From NCBI GenBank assembly GCA_947471745.1, contig CANJKZ010000088.1, positions 1,362,001 through 1,426,000 on the forward strand: a stretch of DNA of 64,000 nucleotides. Direction: 5' to 3'. How positions within the stretch are numbered: the stretch's first letter is position 1; each line of letters starts with the position of its first letter. Shown one piece after another: positions 30,764-39,990 of this stretch. The translations under genes were made by a program, and so were the position numbers. The notes below the pieces were generated by a model, which was not told where the DNA came from, searched no databases, and saw only the letters and a program-made list of their open reading frames with translations. This stretch comes from Closterium sp. Naga37s-1. Lineage: Eukaryota > Streptophyta > Zygnematophyceae > Desmidiales > Closteriaceae.

Positions 30764-33700
30764 ATGGCGGCGACGGCCTTCCCCTCGCTCTCCTCGACTG
30801 TAGCTCCCCCACCTTCCGCCCTCTGGTCCGCCAACCTCTCCGTGAGTCCCCCCGGCCTTCCCCCATCAGGGCGCTTGCGCCGCTTCCCCCATCAGGGCGC
30901 TTGCGCCGCTTCCCCCATCAGCGCGCTTGCGCCGCTTCCTCCATCAGCGCGCTTGCGCCGCTATTTCCATCAGCGCGAGCTCATACGCGGAAGCCGCCGC
31001 AGCTTGCCGTCGATCATGGCATCATCTTGTCCTCTTCCTCCTTACCTCGTCCCAACTAATTCGTCGTTAATCTTAATCGTCTCCAACGCTAATTTGCCGA
31101 AACCCCCACTTTTGCCCTTCCCTAGGCGCCGTACTCGACAAACGAGCCGTGGCAGAACTTCGTGCTGGGGCAGGGCGGCAGCCCGGAGCTCGTCAGCCCG
31201 TACGTGGTCCAGAGCGGCGACGGGCGTGTCGCGTGGGGGATACCGGCGCGCAACGCACAGACAGCATACATCATCCAGGCGTTTATCACCAACCTCATGC
31301 TCTCCACGCTGCAAGGCCTCCCGCCGCACCAAGTCTCCGCGTACGACGATCTCTCCGTTACCCTCTCCTTCCGCCAGCCTTCCGCCGCGCCCTCCGCGCC
31401 CCCCGCGCTCGTGGTTCCGCTCGTGCGCGGCTCCCCCTATTTGACTTTCATATTCCCCCAGGGCGGGGCCCCCGCGACGCCCGTGCTCAAGACGATCCAC
31501 GCGATTCTGAGCGTAGAGACACGCGGCGACAGCAAGTACCGCGTCGCGCTCAACAACGGCCAGGTGAGATCACCGCGCTTGTTGTGCGCCTCTCTGCGCG
31601 CATCTGCCGCGCCGACACTGGCGCACTCCCCCCCCCCCGTTCTGCGTCCAATATGGCCGTATCCCATTTCGTTTGTTTTTGCCCATACATCGTCCCTGCT
31701 GTCTACCCCTCCGCTTGCTTGCAACACCCATGCAATCCTCTGAACCCAAGCCAACCCCGCATTTACCGCATCCGACCACGTACCGCGCCTACTCCCCGGC
31801 TGGCAGACGTGGCTGGTGTATCTCTCGTCGCCGCTAGCGCTGCGGCAGGATGGATCATCGATTGTGGCGGCCGCGCCGTTCACGGGAACCATGCGCATCG
31901 CGCTGCTGCCAGACAACTCCCCGCAGCGCGAGGAGGCGCTGCTGGACGCGCATGTGGCGACGGTGCCGGTCGGCGGGCGCGCGCGTGTGGGCGCGTTCCG
32001 CATCAAGTTAAGCTGGCGCACGCAGCAGTGGCGCAAGTTGGCTCCCGGCGGCACCAAAACGCCGCTGCTCATGCTGTCTCTGCCAGGTCAGTTGCGGTTT
32101 GCCACGTGTACTGCCGTGTGTGATGCCACCTGTACCGCGATTCATGAGGCGCCTCAAAAGCTGCCCACTTGTGCCGCTATTGATATGGAATGCCATCACA
32201 AGCGTCGCCATGCTGTTGTTCCGAACGTCACAAGAGTCCCTGTCAACACCCATCACCCTCATCGTCTTTCCATTCAAACTAGACATATCTTCTTCACATG
32301 ATGCAATGCAACAACAAACAATAAGCGTGGCTACCCCCCTTGTCCCCCATGTGCAGTGCACCAGCGCCTGCGAGTGTTCGCGCACAACCCCACCCCGGCC
32401 TCCGCCCTCCGCCGTCACCGCAGCGTGTCCCCTTTCGACAATAGCGCGCCCGCCATCCGCGTCTCCGCGCCTGGCGGCCTCTCCTCCACGCGCGCCGACG
32501 GCGGGTGGGGCGAGACGGGGTGGGACTCCGACAACAGCAGCGGCAGCAGCAGCAGCGACAGCGAAACGGGGTCCCTCCCTCAGGGCAATGCAGCTTCATG
32601 GGTTACGGGACCCGCGTCAGCAGCAGCATCCGGCGCAAGCGACCCTGCAGCGTCGAACCAGGGAGCCATGGCATCAACATCGGCGTCGCCCGCATCGTGG
32701 CATGGACAGGCGACACAAGATACGGTGCTGTCATACCCCACCTTAGACGGGCGCGCAGTGGGCGTGAAAGGCGCGGTATGGGAGCTCAAAGTGCCTAAGA
32801 CGCCCACCACGTGGCACTCTCCCAGCCTCTCGTCCGACCCGCAGTTGATGGACGAGTTAAGGGCGAGTCTGAAGCAGGACGTCGCGGCGCTCCCGCCGCT
32901 CACCACGGCCTCGACCTACTTCTTCGGCAAGGCTGCGGCGCGCGCGGCGCGCCTCGCGCTGATCGCGGAGCAGGTGCACGACGACGGCAGCCTCGCCGCG
33001 GTCCTGCCGCCGCTGCGCGCCGCGCTGACCGCCTGGCTGGACGGCACCTTCCCCGGAAACCGCCTGCTGTACGACCCCACGTGGGGGGGCGTGGTTAGCG
33101 AAGCCGGGTCGCGCGACAAGGGCGCGGATTTCGGTCTAGGTATGTATAACGACCATCACTTCCACTACGGCTACTTCGTCTACGCTGCCGCGACCGTCGC
33201 GAAATTCGACCCGATGTGGGGTAGCCGTTACCGCGCGCAGCTCGCGGCGCTCGTCGCGGACTTCATGTCGGTGAACCGAACCGCGGCGTTCCCGAGGCTG
33301 CGCCACTTCGACGCGTACGCGCTGCACTCGTGGGCGAGCGGGCTGTTCGACTTCGGCGACGGTCGCAACCAGGAGAGCTTCAGCGAAGCCGCGAATGCGT
33401 ACTACGCCGCGTCGCTCCTCGCGTTCACCTTCGGCGACCTGCCATTGGCCACGCTCGGCGCCACGCTGGCAGCCGTGGAGTCCGTCGCGGCGCAGGTGCT
33501 GATGCAGGTGCCGGCGGCCGGAAGCTCCTCGTCTCCCCCGCCGTCGCTGTCGCCCGCGTACGAGCCGGTATTCGCGGACGCGAATCGCATGCTGGGCATG
33601 GTGTGGTCCACGAAGCGCGACGCGGGGCTGTGGTTCGCGGCGCCTGCTGAGCTGGACAAGCGCGTGGGCATCCAGGTGCTGCCAATCACGCCCTTCCTCG

Positions 33701-33924
33701 CGCACCTCTTCCCCGACCGCGCGTACGCGCGCCAGCTGGTGGAATGGGCGCAACCTGTGCTGAGCGGGAGCGGAGTGACGGACGAGTGGCGGGGGTTCGC
33801 GTGGGCGCTGCAGGCGCTGTATGATCCCCAGGGGGCGCGGACTAGAATCGGCGCACTGGGTGCTTTCGATGACGGGAATTCCAAGACGAACATGCTGTGG
33901 TGGCTCGCTTCTAACACGCCGTAG
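30764..33924 (+). CDS. Endo-1,3-beta-glucanase, glycoside hydrolase family 81
   Basis: Hydrolyses beta-1,3-glucan (callose, laminarin, fungal wall glucan). Four exons with GT-AG introns and consistent phases: 30764-30841, 31126-31563, 31807-32086, 32357-33924; 787 codons plus stop. The ATG (ACCATGG context) opens MAATAFPSLSSTVAPP, matching the start of plant family members, which also lack a signal peptide. N-terminal beta-sandwich: NEPWQNFVLGQG (about 33-45) to residue 480. Catalytic domain: YNDHHFHYGYFVYA around 529-542, with Asp531 the likely acid, and GRNQESFSEAANAYY around 601-615, with Glu605 or Glu609 the likely base. The protein ends NMLWWLASNTP. Unusual is a roughly 100-residue Ser/Gly/Ala-rich insert near residues 295-390. 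Plant homologues include the soybean glucan-elicitor-binding protein; whether this one is secreted or cytosolic cannot be read here. Identification is firm; splice sites are inferred. Confidence 0.9.
30859..30985 (+). repeat. 26-bp tandem repeat in intron 1 of the glucanase gene, five copies
   Basis: ATCAG recurs at 30865, 30891, 30917, 30943 and 30969, an exact 26-bp period. Each of the better units contains GGCGCTTGCGCC, able to fold as a short hairpin. It starts about 15 bases after the splice donor. Confidence 0.88.
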
Positions 33925-34070
33925 TGGCTTGAATGGACGGATCAAAGCCCAAGACCTGAATGGGATGCTTGTGAGACTCTCAAAAGTTGGTGCGCTGGGT
34001 GCTTCAGATGACGGCAACTGCAAGGCGAACATGCTCTGGTGACTCGCTTCCAACACACCGTAGCTTGCTT
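33850..34070 (+). repeat. Tandem duplicate of the glucanase C-terminal codons
   Basis: The segment 33850-33931, encoding the last 25 or so residues and the stop, recurs with changes at 33989-34070, exactly 139 bases downstream and past the stop codon. The second copy would read GALGASDDGN then CKANMLW, against GALGAFDDGN and SKTNMLW in the gene. It no longer matters for the protein and now sits in the 3' untranslated region. Confidence 0.85.
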
Positions 34071-34509
34071 TAACAGACTGACTGGAATGCTAGTTACGGT
34101 TTACTGGTAGAATGATGGTTGTGCACAGGTCTGGGATGGGATGGCCCACGCACAGACTTACACATGTATGTAGTGCTGTTTATACTACATCTGCTGCCGT
34201 TTTGCCTTGAGTTGAGATGCATCTTGACTTCCTTCCCTTCCCTTCCCTTTTCTTCTCTTCCAGATGCTGTAGTCATCTTGTGAGCCAGCCACTAGTGTTT
34301 GGATCAGTGATACGGTAGCAGTAACCCTAGGGTCTTACGCTAAATCCCTAGAAAAGGAAAAAATATAACACCCGGGTCTTTTCATATGGCATATTTGTTT
34401 TAGTGTTTTCAACACTACAATTAATACAAAAGTTGTGGGATTCCTTTTGGTGACCACCAAGCCAGCGAAAGTTGATCGCTTGACCAGTCAACAAATTCGC
34501 CTGTCACAG
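34071..34509. other. Intergenic, no gene seen
   Basis: Downstream of the glucanase gene; contains a CTTCC-rich stretch near 34225-34262. No coding signal. Confidence 0.5.
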
Positions 34510-34685
34510 TAAAATTCGCCCCTCTAGTGCAGCAATTTCGCCCCCTGATACAGCAACTTCGCCACCTGACGCAGCAAATTCGCCCCCTGACGCAGCAAAC
34601 TCGCCCCCTGACGCAGCAAACTCGCCCCCTGACGCAGCAAATAAGCCCCCTGACACGGGAATTCACCCCCCGCCAGCAAAATTCG
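34510..34685. repeat. 21-bp minisatellite, about seven copies
   Basis: Units of the form GCAGCAAACTCGCCCCCTGA plus one base. The 21-bp period keeps reading frames open on both strands (a seven-residue LLRQGAS repeat on the minus strand), which explains the small open frames here. Confidence 0.88.
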
Positions 34686-34823
34686 CACTATAGAATGTTC
34701 CAGTTTCAAATGAAACAAAGGAGAAGTACATGGGAAACTCCCCTATAGGAGAAAGGGGAGGGGGTCTTATATTGATCACCCCCAAAGGAGGGGTATAACG
34801 AAATCGAGGTTTAATAAAGTACC

Positions 34824-34843
34824 CCCCCCCCCCCCCCCCCCCC
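34824..34843. repeat. Poly-C run
   Basis: About 20 consecutive C in the intergenic region; the exact count may be a sequencing or assembly uncertainty. Confidence 0.8.
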
Positions 34844-35397
34844 TGTATTAGGTACCCGGGGGTGTTGTATTTTGGGGGGGTCTTCTATCCGGGGGAATAC
34901 GGTACTAATGGAGGTGATTTGTAGGGCATTCAACGCATGAGGCATTTCAAATGCCACAGATGAGAGCAAGAGCCAACTCACTGGCGTCCTTGCTCACCCT
35001 CATACCACGGAAACCAGGTGGAAAATCATGAAGGGATGGTGCCAGATCACTTCCCCCACTCCCCTGGCAAGCACCATCACCTGTTCACTACAAGAAGAGG
35101 CATGCTAAGCCAACTTCTCTAATCGCGAATCTGATGAGACCACGGCTTAGGAGGAGGATGTGGGACTGGGAGCAGAATACGGTACAATACGGTAGGTACC
35201 GGTATGCAATTGGCAATGTCGAAATCCCATGTGAAAAACTACCATGTGCATAACCTTTTTTTGCTAGACCTGTACCCTGTTGGTGTGAGATATTTGTCAT
35301 GTCAACCATCCATGGAAATACTCAATAATCCATCCAAACTTCAATCAACCCCTCTTCACGCATGCTAGCCATGGGTGAAATGTTTCAGCGGGCTATA

Positions 35398-36159
35398 TAC
35401 CGTCATACCCCGGATATACCCCCATGGGGGGCAATAATAAAACAGGTTTTTTCAGGGGGGTGGGCTTATAATCGAGTAAATTTATAAGCGCCGGCGTTTA
35501 TAAAATGACATATATATTTTTTCTATTTTTTTAACACCAAACTGTAGATCTCGTGCTTGCCTTTCCAATCGAGTCGAAGTTACATGGGGTCGTCTGTGAA
35601 ATTCTCGCGCGCGCTGGGAGATACACCCAATCTGACACATCCAGCTCCTTGTCAAGTTAAGGAGGTACTTAGGTTTAGGATGCCTAGGCTTAGGAGCCTA
35701 GGCAAGGAGGGTATCGAGTAGGTTGTGCCAAAGGATAGCGAGAATGGAGGGGATTCACTATAGGAAAAACAGAACATATAGGAGAAAGGAGGGGAGGTGC
35801 ACCACCAACACAAGAAGCATATAGCTACACTAGGATCAACTGTAGGCAGGTATATATATGTAACAAATACATTTCAACACTCCTGACAGCTCCTGACAGC
35901 TCCTGCTGACTGGACCCGCATCCAGTGCAGGGTCCGAATGTGAAGGGAACCGAATCTGCAACACATCCGCCTGCTAAAGTAAAAATTGTTACAGCATTTT
36001 GGACACATTTCAAAATTTAAAGTTTACGTGCGCTTATAATAAAACAAGTTTTTTCAGGGGGTGCGCTTATAATCGAGCAGCGGATATAAGCGCCATGCGC
36101 CAATTAAAAGCGCCAGGCGCTTATCCGAGGGTGGCGCTTGTATCCGGGGTATGACGGTA
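35398..36159. mobile_element. Non-autonomous DNA transposon (MITE-like) with 19-bp terminal inverted repeats
   Basis: TACCGTCATACCCCGGATA at 35398-35416 is repeated as its exact reverse complement at 36141-36159. If the outer TA is a target duplication the element is TA-flanked with 17-bp inverted repeats, which would fit the Tc1/mariner superfamily. Inside, a block with AATAAAACAGGTTTTTTCAG and CTTATAATCGAG occurs twice in the same orientation (35441-35507 and 36031-36098). GCGCC hairpins lie near the right end. No transposase frame is present. A GTATCCGGGG-like relic near 34885-34905 may be a fragment of the same family. Confidence 0.6.
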
Positions 36160-36383
36160 CAGTAGAATTACAGTTGTTGAAACATATATACTAGGCCCAG
36201 TGAGTATAAACGCATCCTAATACATCTTATGGCAGTATCTTCTGTGAGGCCAAGATGAACCAGCAAATACACATGTCCCCACTGCCAAGGCAAGAAGGGT
36301 TGAGCAGAGGTGTGTGCGGCCCCCTGGCGCTAACAGCGGTTCCCCTGGTGCTCGAGGTTGTTAGGCGATGCGCCTGTTATTAT

Positions 36384-36416
<33 letters not shown>

Positions 36417-36541
36417 TGGTGCCACTGTCTGCTGACAATGTGGTTGGTGCAAGGGAGGTGCGGCATGGCATGGCAACAAATGCTGCTGTGCTCACAACAA
36501 GACCAACAAGAGATGAGAAACGTGGGAGTGGAGAGTGGCTG
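36160..36541. other. 3' flank of the coiled-coil gene, with a (CTG)n microsatellite
   Basis: CTG/TGC triplets run from about 36376 to 36420. The Leu-rich plus-strand frame starting at 36368 is this microsatellite read through antisense to the last exon of the minus-strand gene; I do not accept it as a gene. Confidence 0.6.
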
Positions 36542-38952
36542 TCAGCTGCCGGCCCTGCGAGCCAGCAGCATGGATGTGCCAGCAAAGGAAGCTGCCCCCA
36601 CTGCCACCGCCACAAGAGCCGAAGCCACCCATTGGCCGTTGGCTGTGCTGCTGCTGTTGGCACTGCTGTTGCTGGTGGTGCTGTTGTAGCTGGTGTTGCT
36701 GCTGGTGCTGCTGAGGGTGGCAAACGAGAAGGCTGCAGGCCAGTATGAGGTGCGTGGTGGCGTTGATGGTTGCTGCTGTGCCTCTTGCAGCAGCGTGCAG
36801 AGCGATTGAATCTGCACAGGCCAGATGAGCAACGGGAAAGGAAGGGAGATGGAATAAAACGAAACAGTGTGAGGGTTTGGGCGCAAGGCCTACTGATGTT
36901 ACAGAAAATGTTGCACCATCTCGTTACAGCTACAGGGTGAGTGACCACAGGTTGGCTTCATAAGACAAGGGCTGTTTATGGTGCAAGCAACAGAGCGGGA
37001 AAAAAGGATCATAGGGAGAAAAAAAAGCACCATATGACTCCTACCGAGCCCCTCAGCTGTTCCTCCTCTCTCAATGCCTCCCGCAACCCAGCTTCCATCT
37101 TCTGACTCGTCTCCACCAGCAACTCAGCCAAACTCGAGAATTAGTGATCAAAGCTTCAGCCATACATGCTCACCTCGCCCTCTTTCCTTTGTGTGGCGGG
37201 AACAGCTTAGCTTAGCAGCAAGAACCACACAGGTGAGCCACGCTGCAGCAGATGAGTGTCCACTGGGGCTGACCAATAAAAGTGGATTCTGATTCTACCA
37301 CCTTGGCACCGCTCCTCACCTGGCGAGTCATGTGCCTATGCTGCTCCGCCACCGCACTCACATCCCTCTGCAGCAGAAGAGTGTCTGGTAGGGGTGATCA
37401 CAACAAGTATGTTCTCATTCTACCACCCTGCCACTGCCACTCACCTGCTGTCTCAACAGCCCTCACCTGGCGAGTCATGTGCCTCTGCTGCTCTGCGACC
37501 GCACTCACATCCATCTGCAGCCCGCTCCCTCCTCCCACACCCTCCCTCGCACCCTTGTGACTCGCTTCACTATGAAGAGACGTCTCAAAAGCCAAAACCC
37601 TCACCTGGCGAGTCATGTGCCTCTGTTGCTCCGCCACCGCACTCACATCCCTCTGCAGCCCGCTCCCTCCTCCCACACCCTCTCTCCCAGCCTTGTCGCC
37701 ATCCTGCCCCAGCGGGACAAACACTCCGCCATTCTGTGCAGCATGACCGCTTGAGCCCTGCTGTCCCTGTGGACCGCCCTCAGCCGTGCGCCCGCCTTGC
37801 CCCTCTGCTCGACTGGCAAGGCTGGAGGCAGGTGGCTTGCTGCTGCCAGTGTTGTGTGCCTGCCCGGCCTGCTCCAAGCGCAGCAGCAACCGGTCCATCT
37901 GCTGTGCGATGCTCGCCAGCTTGCCCTCCACGTCCTCGTTGCTGCGCAGCTGTGCACCACGGGAGAGCACAGGGGGGGGTTGAGGTGACTTTGAGTCGAC
38001 TAAATGGCCGGTCCATCTGATGTGCGATGCTCGCTAGCTTGCCCTCCACGTCCTCGTTGCTCTGCAGCTGAACACCAAGGGGGGGCGTGGAAAGCAGAGG
38101 ACAGCACAGCACAGGGAGGAGCGAGGTGACTTGCAAGTTGACTCAACAGCCAGTCCATCTGCTGTGCAATGCTCGCCAGCTTGCCGTCCACGTCCTCGTT
38201 GCTGCGCAGCTGCACACGTGGACAGCACAACACAGTGGGGGGGGGATGTAACTAGTGAGTCAACTCAACAGCCGGTCCATCTGCTGTGCGATGCTCATCA
38301 GCTTGTGGCCCATCAACTGGTTGCTCTGCAACTGTGCACCAAGGGAGAGGGCGGATAGCACAGGAGGATGAGGAGGTGAGAGGTGGGGTGGGATGGGGTG
38401 GGGTGGGCTGGGCATAGAAAGCAGACGGGCACGAAAAGAGGGGAAGAGGGTGAGAGCAAGATGTGGAGTGGGACACAGCAGTGCGCATGCTGCGATGTGG
38501 CAGCGCAATGCTGCTATGCTCCACAGAGGGGCAATTCGGTGAGGTCACGACTCAAGAAGAGGCTCCGGGAGGCGTCGTTGCAGTGAGCAGCCGAACCATC
38601 TCATAGCAAAAGAGCCTCGTACCATCTGTGCCACTGCTGATGCCGACACCACCACTGGCGCCTGCTGCTGCTGCCGCTCCTGCTGCTCATCATCATTCCG
38701 TTCTTGATGACTGCGAGACGCGCCCCTCCCACCACCACCACCACCACCACCACCACCACCACCACCCCGCGCTGGGCTTGCCTCCACCGCCCGCCGCCCC
38801 CGCCCTCCCTCACCCTGCTCGGCGTCCCCCTCTCCCCCCTCCCCGCGGCTCCCTCTGGCGTCCAGTTTGAGCAGCTCCAGGGCCGTGGCGGAGCAGGCTG
38901 AGCGCATGGTGCTGATCTCCGCCTTGGCTAAAGCAGCTGTGGGCGCTGGCAT
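36542..38952 (-). CDS. Tail-anchored coiled-coil protein, seven-exon model, unrecognised
   Basis: I do not recognise this gene. A model with GT-AG introns and matching phases is: 38623-38952, 37605-37949, 37467-37514, 37320-37367, 37174-37205, 37045-37132, 36542-36811; 386 codons plus stop. Donors such as CGCCAG|GTGAGG and GGGCGAG|GTGAGC are strong. The protein opens MPAPTAALAKAEISTM with a helical segment, then Gly-rich and Gln-rich spacers. Helical segments follow: SNEDVEGKLASIAQQMDRLL (from about 113), two or three DVSAVAEQQRHMTRQ repeats (about 211-257), and LAELLVETSQKMEAGLREAL. It ends in a Ser/Asn/Thr spacer and a hydrophobic anchor (WVASALVAVAVGAASFAG onward, 358-380) with a short Arg tail. 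This suggests a protein held in a membrane by its C-terminus with a cytosolic coiled-coil part. The true start is uncertain; more exons could lie upstream. Confidence 0.55.
37320..37652 (-). repeat. Three tandem copies of a 48-base coiled-coil exon
   Basis: Exon copies at 37605-37652, 37467-37514 and 37320-37367, spaced 138 and 147 bases. Each is 48 bases, starts and ends in phase 0, has CTGCAG before it and GTGAGG after it, and encodes DVSAVAEQ(Q/H)RHMTRQ. The first copy is joined to a longer upstream exon without an obvious intron. Confidence 0.8.
37893..38335 (-). repeat. Four tandem copies of an exon head (SNEDVEGKLASIAQQMD)
   Basis: GTCCAT (plus-strand view) recurs at 37893, 38011, 38153 and 38275. 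Each copy has a CAG acceptor followed by about 60 bases encoding SNEDVEGKLASIAQQMD-like text. Only the copy at 37893-37949 continues into a longer exon. The other three lie in the preceding intron and lack a clear GT donor. Confidence 0.8.
38730..38766. repeat. (CCA)n microsatellite in exon 1 of the coiled-coil gene
   Basis: About twelve CAC/CCA triplets, read on the minus strand as a Gly run (GGT codons) in the spacer between helical segments. Confidence 0.85.
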
Positions 38953-39360
38953 GCTGGTGGGGGTGCAAATGGGCAATGGGGGAACGGAGCAGGGAAAGGG
39001 TAAGGCGGTCAGCTCAAGGGCTGTAGCGGAGCAGGCAGAGCGCATGGTGCTGATCTCCGCCTTGGCTAGCGCGGCCGTGGGTGCTGGCATGCTGTGAGAA
39101 TGTACAAGTGGGGAAGGGGGAGTGGGGCAAGGGGGTAAGCTGCTGGGCAGTAGCAGAGCAGGCGGAGCGCATGGTGCTGATCTCCGCCTTGGCCAGGGCG
39201 GCTGTGGGGGCAGGCATGCTGTGAGTGAGTGCATGGGGGGGAACCAGGGGAGAGAGGGGGAGAGACTGTAAGCTCCAGGGCAGTGGCAGAGCAGGCAGAG
39301 CGCATGGTGCTGATCTCCGCCTTGGCTAGCGCTGCTGTAGGTGCTGGCATGCTGTGGGTG
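38870..39360 (-). repeat. Four tandem copies of the first-exon head (MPAPTAALAKAEISTMRS)
   Basis: GCGCATGGTGCTGATCTCCG (plus-strand view) begins at 38902, 39040, 39167 and 39300, spacings 138, 127 and 133. Each copy has CAG, then an ATG, then about 75 bases encoding AALAKAEISTMRSACSATA, then a pyrimidine-rich stretch leading to the next copy. Only the copy nearest the gene runs on into a long coding exon. Confidence 0.82.
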
Positions 39361-39990
39361 CGTACATGCATGGGGCTAAGCGGGGAACGGAGAGAGAGAG
39401 CGGGAGAGCAGGAGTGCAAGGCGAGCCCAGTGCATGGTGCGCCTCTGTGAGTCTGCATTGGCTAAAACACACGCAGGAGCCAAGTGAGAAAGTGCACGAC
39501 GGCACAAGTGAGGGACTGCAAGAGGCGCCGAATGAACCTGGCCAATTTAGACAATGAGGACCCAGCAGCAACACCCAGCAGCAACACCCAGCAGCAACAC
39601 CCAGCAGCGGTGTGCAATACACAAGCTGACACCCAGCAACAAGTGTTGTGAGGGAAGGCACACACCTGTCTGGAGATGGGTCTCCCTGTCCCATGGACGC
39701 TAGGCTCTTGCTGTAGACAGGGCGTAGGGAGAGCAGGGAGGGCAAAGAGGGCAAGGAGAGCAGGGAGAGCAAGGAGAGCAGGGAGAGCAGGAAGAGCAGG
39801 AAGAGCAGGGAGGGCAGGGAGGGCAGGGAGAGCAGGGAGAGCAGGGAGAGCAGAGAGAGCAGGAAGAGGGAGGGCAGGGAGGGCAGGGACACAGGGGATG
39901 TCAGATTGAGCACACAGGGAAGCGGTGATGCGAGGGTTGCAGATGGAGTGGAGTGGAGGAAAGAGCAGCAACAGGCCAGCGTGGGTGGGC
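39361..39990. other. Spacer between the coiled-coil gene and the 41-bp array
   Basis: Contains a 15-base triplicate CAGCAGCAACACC motif (39565-39605) and a degenerate 9-bp (GCAGGGAGA) repeat at 39725-39895, which on the minus strand is a long pyrimidine tract. That tract ends in CTACAG at 39711-39716, followed by a 45-base stretch bounded by GTGTGT (39666-39710). This has the look of a 3' splice site plus small exon, but no frame is convincing. Confidence 0.5.

Noticed and set aside
34421-34748. Seven-residue repeat proteins on both strands at 34.4-34.7 kb
   Set aside because: A 21-bp minisatellite keeps frames open on both strands; no start context, no flanking exon signals.
36368-36748. 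Plus-strand frame starting with a long Leu run, resembling a signal peptide
   Set aside because: The Leu run is a (CTG)n microsatellite and the rest is antisense to the anchor exon of the minus-strand gene, which has better support.
39666-39710. Small exon between CTACAG and GTGTGT
   Set aside because: Splice-like borders and a pyrimidine tract are present, but 45 bases give no recognisable peptide and no phase partner could be confirmed; kept only as a hypothesis for the intron idea.
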